Positions 30,981 to 32,854 of a DNA stretch of 32,854 bases are shown one piece after another. This stretch comes from a virus. The stretch spans positions 1 through 32,854 of the IMG/VR virus record IMGVR_UViG_3300031977_003400, one strand, 5' to 3'. The notes under the pieces were generated by a model. That model was not told where the DNA came from. It did not search any database and saw nothing but the letters and a program-made list of their open reading frames with translations. A program made the translations under genes and the position numbers. Each line of letters starts with the position of its first letter. The first letter of the stretch is position 1.

Positions 30981-31696
30981 AAGCCCATAACTCCAGTGAT
31001 GCCAACTGCTGTAAATCCCGTCGAATTTTCTTTTTCATGTCCACCATTTAGCATCATTCTAGCACCAAGCATCAAGCTTTCATCTCCAAAAATCTTGTAA
31101 AGAGCAACTTCGTAAGCTTCAGCAATCGTGTCATTTTTATCTTGATCATCTTTTGTTTCTGACGCTGTAACTCCTCCTCCAGCTTTAAATACCCACGATT
31201 CATAGGGGTATATTCTAAAAAGTAGCTTGGTAGTAAAGTGTAAGTGTCTAACTTGTCCGTCTCCTTTAAAGCCGTTTTCTTTAAATTTCAGATTTGTGTA
31301 GTCAGAGATAAGAGAGAAAAAGGGATTGAAAGCAAACTCGTAAGAAAGCGAGTAGTTTTGCGTTTCGTTGCTTTTTTGTGAGTTGTGATGAGGGTATGCT
31401 GAGAAATGGTAAGTGTAAGAAAAAAAGTGTTTTTTGTACTCCGTAAACCCTTGATTTTTACTTTTGTCGCCAGCTTCTAGCCTTCTTTTTTCTCCACCGT
31501 CAATTCTTTGTGGTACTTGATAGGGTATAGTTTGAGGTTGGCTTGCGTAAATATTTATATTGCTTGGAGTTTGTTCACGATTTTGGCTTAAAATCGTTTT
31601 TTCTCCGCTACAACTTGACCCATAGCCAGCGACGCACCACGAAAAAGAAATAGCAGGAGAAAATAAAAAAGCTATAAAAACTAATCCTCTAATCAT
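30977..31696 (-). CDS. Phage-encoded outer-membrane beta-barrel-like protein
   Basis: A 239-residue exported protein. I start at the ATG at 31696, preceded by AAGGGG; a GTG three bases upstream is too close to that site. The signal peptide is MIRGLVFIAFLFSPAISFSW. Next comes a Pro/Gln/Lys-rich linker with two Cys. From about residue 85 alternating strands appear (FFSYTYHFSAYPHH; NYSLSYEFAFNPFFSLISDY; HLHFTTKLLFRIYPYESWVF; AEAYEVALYKIFG). It ends in VGITGVMGF, with a C-terminal Phe as required for Bam insertion. It is the last gene of a minus-strand operon. It probably alters the host surface, for example receptor masking or superinfection exclusion (inference). Confidence 0.65.
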   Translation of the reverse strand: MIRGLVFIAFLFSPAISFSWCVAGYGSSCSGEKTILSQNREQTPSNINIYASQPQTIPYQVPQRIDGGEKRRLEAGDKSKNQGFTEYKKHFFSYTYHFSAYPHHNSQKSNETQNYSLSYEFAFNPFFSLISDYTNLKFKENGFKGDGQVRHLHFTTKLLFRIYPYESWVFKAGGGVTASETKDDQDKNDTIAEAYEVALYKIFGDESLMLGARMMLNGGHEKENSTGFTAVGITGVMGF

Positions 31697-31826
31697 CACA
31701 CCCCTTAGTTATTTTGTCAATTAATTTGCACTTTTTATAGTTGATGGCCTCTGACTTTTCTTGGCTTGCGTTTTTTGAGGAGCAAGCAAAAAGCACGATC
31801 ATAAAGCAGAAGATTAAAAATTTCAT
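31689..31826 (-). CDS. Small lipoprotein (45 aa)
   Basis: On the minus strand an ATG at 31826 overlaps the stop of the YdjM-like gene (ATGA), and the frame ends at 31689, 8 bases into the outer-membrane gene. The product starts MKFLIFCFMIVLFACSSKNA: a lipoprotein signal peptide with lipobox LFAC and modified Cys15. The mature part is about 30 polar residues with two further Cys (KKCKL; KGCDD). Tight overlaps on both sides make it a convincing small gene. It might anchor to the outer membrane and support the beta-barrel protein, or be an o-spanin; neither is shown. Confidence 0.65.
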   Translation of the reverse strand: MKFLIFCFMIVLFACSSKNASQEKSEAINYKKCKLIDKITKGCDD

Positions 31827-32260
31827 ATCCAGTTTTTTTTGAGTAGGGGGTTGAGAGAATCGCAAAAGTAGTGCGTTAAAAAGCCTACTGCTATAGCGAG
31901 AAAAAAGATACCGAAAGAGGGCAAAAAGTAGACACCGACAAGGCTTAGAGCAAGTGGTATGATATACTTGTGCGTATATCCTCTATGCTTTTGAGTTTTA
32001 ATAGCCATATAGGAGATGCCTATGATGGCACTTTCTATGTGCTTTCCAGCGAGCAAAAGAAAAAGAGCAGTAGCAACGCCTACCATTGCAGCATATCTTG
32101 AAGGAACTGATTGAGTGTCTAAGTCAGGGAAAAGGGAAAAGAGATAAGTAAGCACGCCACAAGCTAGGGATATGACGTTGTTGCTCGTAAGATAAAAAGT
32201 AGAGACGGAGACAAGGGATGCAGAAACAAGCCCGTAATTGCTATGATCTTTAAAATTCAT
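31823..32260 (-). CDS. YdjM-like (DUF457) membrane-bound metal-dependent hydrolase
   Basis: A 145-residue inner-membrane protein with conserved metal-ligand-type motifs: His6 near the N-terminus, FPDLDTQS (PDLD at 45-48), HRGYTH (92-97) and the late His130...Asp134 in THYFCDSLNP. Hydrophobic segments lie between them (about 29-44, 59-71, 98-113 and 115-130). E. coli YdjM is LexA-controlled, and relatives occur in many phages; the substrate is unknown. It leads the minus-strand operon and starts from the divergent control region at 32261-32346. No clear Shine-Dalgarno site is present. No LexA-type box was found here. Confidence 0.82.
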   Translation of the reverse strand: MNFKDHSNYGLVSASLVSVSTFYLTSNNVISLACGVLTYLFSLFPDLDTQSVPSRYAAMVGVATALFLLLAGKHIESAIIGISYMAIKTQKHRGYTHKYIIPLALSLVGVYFLPSFGIFFLAIAVGFLTHYFCDSLNPLLKKNWI

Positions 32261-32272
32261 GTTAGATAATTG

Positions 32273-32301
32273 TTGACAAAATAATACTTATTTATTAAAT
32301 A
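32273..32301 (+). promoter_or_regulatory. Rightward promoter P3 (TTGACA-17-TAAATA)
   Basis: A -35 TTGACA at 32273-32278, a 17-base spacer and a -10 TAAATA at 32296-32301. It faces the exonuclease gene, and its leader has an AACAACAATAAAGG stretch like that of P2. The -10 lies inside a perfect palindrome. Confidence 0.65.
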
Positions 32302-32302
32302 A
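32288..32302. promoter_or_regulatory. Perfect 15-bp AT palindrome, candidate operator
   Basis: TTATTTA-T-TAAATAA covers the -10 of P3. A TATTAT box on the minus strand (32281-32286), possibly the -10 for the YdjM-like operon, lies directly beside it. A dimeric regulator here could control both directions. Confidence 0.45.
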
Positions 32303-32346
32303 ATAACATTACTTTTTAGAGATATTAAAACAACAATAAAGGAAAG

Positions 32347-32854
32347 ATGAAGCTAGTAAAATATAATTTTTGTGATTTTGAAGAGTATCTAAAAGAAAAG
32401 GAGTTTGCAAGTAGTTCTGAGTTAAAAACCTTTTTTTCTTGTCCAGCAAGCTTGAAGTACGAGGTAAAGGCGAGTCACGACATGTACATAGGGACAGCTT
32501 TTGAGCTTTTAGTAGCAAAAAAAATTCTAGGCTTAAAAGAATTTGATGAAAAGTTTTATATTACAGACTTAGAAACAAAGCCAACAAATGCAATCGAAGT
32601 TATAGAAAAGAAAAATGCTCAAGAGCATATAAAGACACTAAAAAACGGCAAGCCTTCATCTTCTAGTGCTTTTTATCTAGAGTTAGAAAGAGAAGATTAC
32701 CGATACCCTTTAACGAAAAGCCAGCATAGCCAACTGGAATCTATGTTTGAAAGCATATCACAGGCAAGCTTTAAAGGGGTAAAGTTTGAAGAGCTTTATA
32801 AAAAAGCTGATAGAGAGCTAGCTGTTTTTTGGGAAGATGGAGAAGGGCGAAAAA
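32347..32854 (+). CDS. PD-(D/E)XK exonuclease (DUF3799 / RecE-like), 3' end outside window
   Basis: The ATG at 32347 follows AAAGGAAAG (32338-32346), and the frame is open to the last base (169 codons visible). The N-terminus ASSSELKTFFSCPASLKYEV, then YIGTAFELLVAKKILGLKEF, is the 'hSeLk.f..sP..Y......~~~~~~lGtA~H~lll' opening of DUF3799/exodeoxyribonuclease VIII-type PDDEXK nucleases; here His of 'GtaxH' is Glu (TAFELL). Later residues include a 'SSSAFYLELEREDYRYPLTK' stretch and AVFWEDGEGRK, the approach to the catalytic Asp/Glu strands. It should produce 3' single strands for phage recombination with an annealase encoded further right. Confidence 0.75.
   Translation, partial: MKLVKYNFCDFEEYLKEKEFASSSELKTFFSCPASLKYEVKASHDMYIGTAFELLVAKKILGLKEFDEKFYITDLETKPTNAIEVIEKKNAQEHIKTLKNGKPSSSSAFYLELEREDYRYPLTKSQHSQLESMFESISQASFKGVKFEELYKKADRELAVFWEDGEGRK

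Noticed and set aside
1-32854. tRNA genes, CRISPR arrays, integrase or insertion sequences
   Set aside because: No cloverleaf-like, regularly spaced repeat, recombinase or transposase signal was noticed by eye on either strand.

Overview
The window is a continuous piece of a tailed bacteriophage genome (or an intact prophage). It is AT-rich and very densely packed: most genes abut or overlap through ATGA or TAATG junctions, and the longest stretch without a gene is about 260 bases. The virion is myovirus-like: a tail sheath of the DUF3383 type, a tail tube of the DUF3277 type and a full simple baseplate are present. The host is most likely a Gram-negative (double-membrane) bacterium, because the phage carries small Sec lipoproteins, a signal-peptide outer-membrane beta-barrel-like protein and a YdjM-like inner-membrane protein. 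I cannot name the host genus; both lipoboxes have Phe at position -2, which is at most a weak hint of unusual lipobox rules.

Layout. 1-3792 (+): early/replication region with the end of a replication protein, a VRR-NUC nuclease, a STAS-like small protein, an Xre-type regulator, SSB and several small unknown genes. It is driven by two TTGACA promoters that share a 22-base identical block. 3822-9115 (+): ParB-methyltransferase fusion, small and large terminase, portal and Mu F-like head morphogenesis protein. 9112-10893 (+): a three-gene membrane cassette inserted into the head operon; its first gene encodes a one-pass membrane protein with a C-type-lectin/DUF1566-like outer domain. 10890-15847 (+): DUF2213 protease-scaffold with a probable nested scaffold start, cement protein, major capsid protein, DUF4054 adaptor, neck and tail-terminator proteins. 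15866-19403 (+): sheath, tube, tail assembly chaperone with a probable -1 frameshift, and a short tape measure. 19403-24258 (+): baseplate (Dit-like, plug, hub, Gp138 spike, gp25, J, DUF2612). 24255-30980 (+): fibre proteins, a DUF4376-like fibre chaperone, a cassette of exported or membrane proteins, and a 1164-residue LamG-containing fibre whose C-terminal module is duplicated in the gene before it.

30977-32260 (-): a convergent operon of YdjM-like membrane protein, small lipoprotein and outer-membrane protein. 32261-32346 is a divergent control region with a third TTGACA promoter overlapped by a perfect AT-rich palindrome. From 32347 (+) a PD-(D/E)XK exonuclease of the DUF3799 type starts and runs off the window. 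A recombination nuclease leaving on the right and a replication gene entering on the left suggest that the genome continues beyond both ends, probably as a circular or circularly permuted map.

No endolysin, integrase, tRNA, CRISPR array or insertion sequence was recognised. The most interesting points are the lectin-fold membrane cassette in the head operon, the envelope-directed minus-strand operon, the exported cassette among the fibre genes, the nested scaffold start, the A10 frameshift site, FCCH-like domains inserted in both sheath and baseplate J, and the duplicated fibre C-terminal module.
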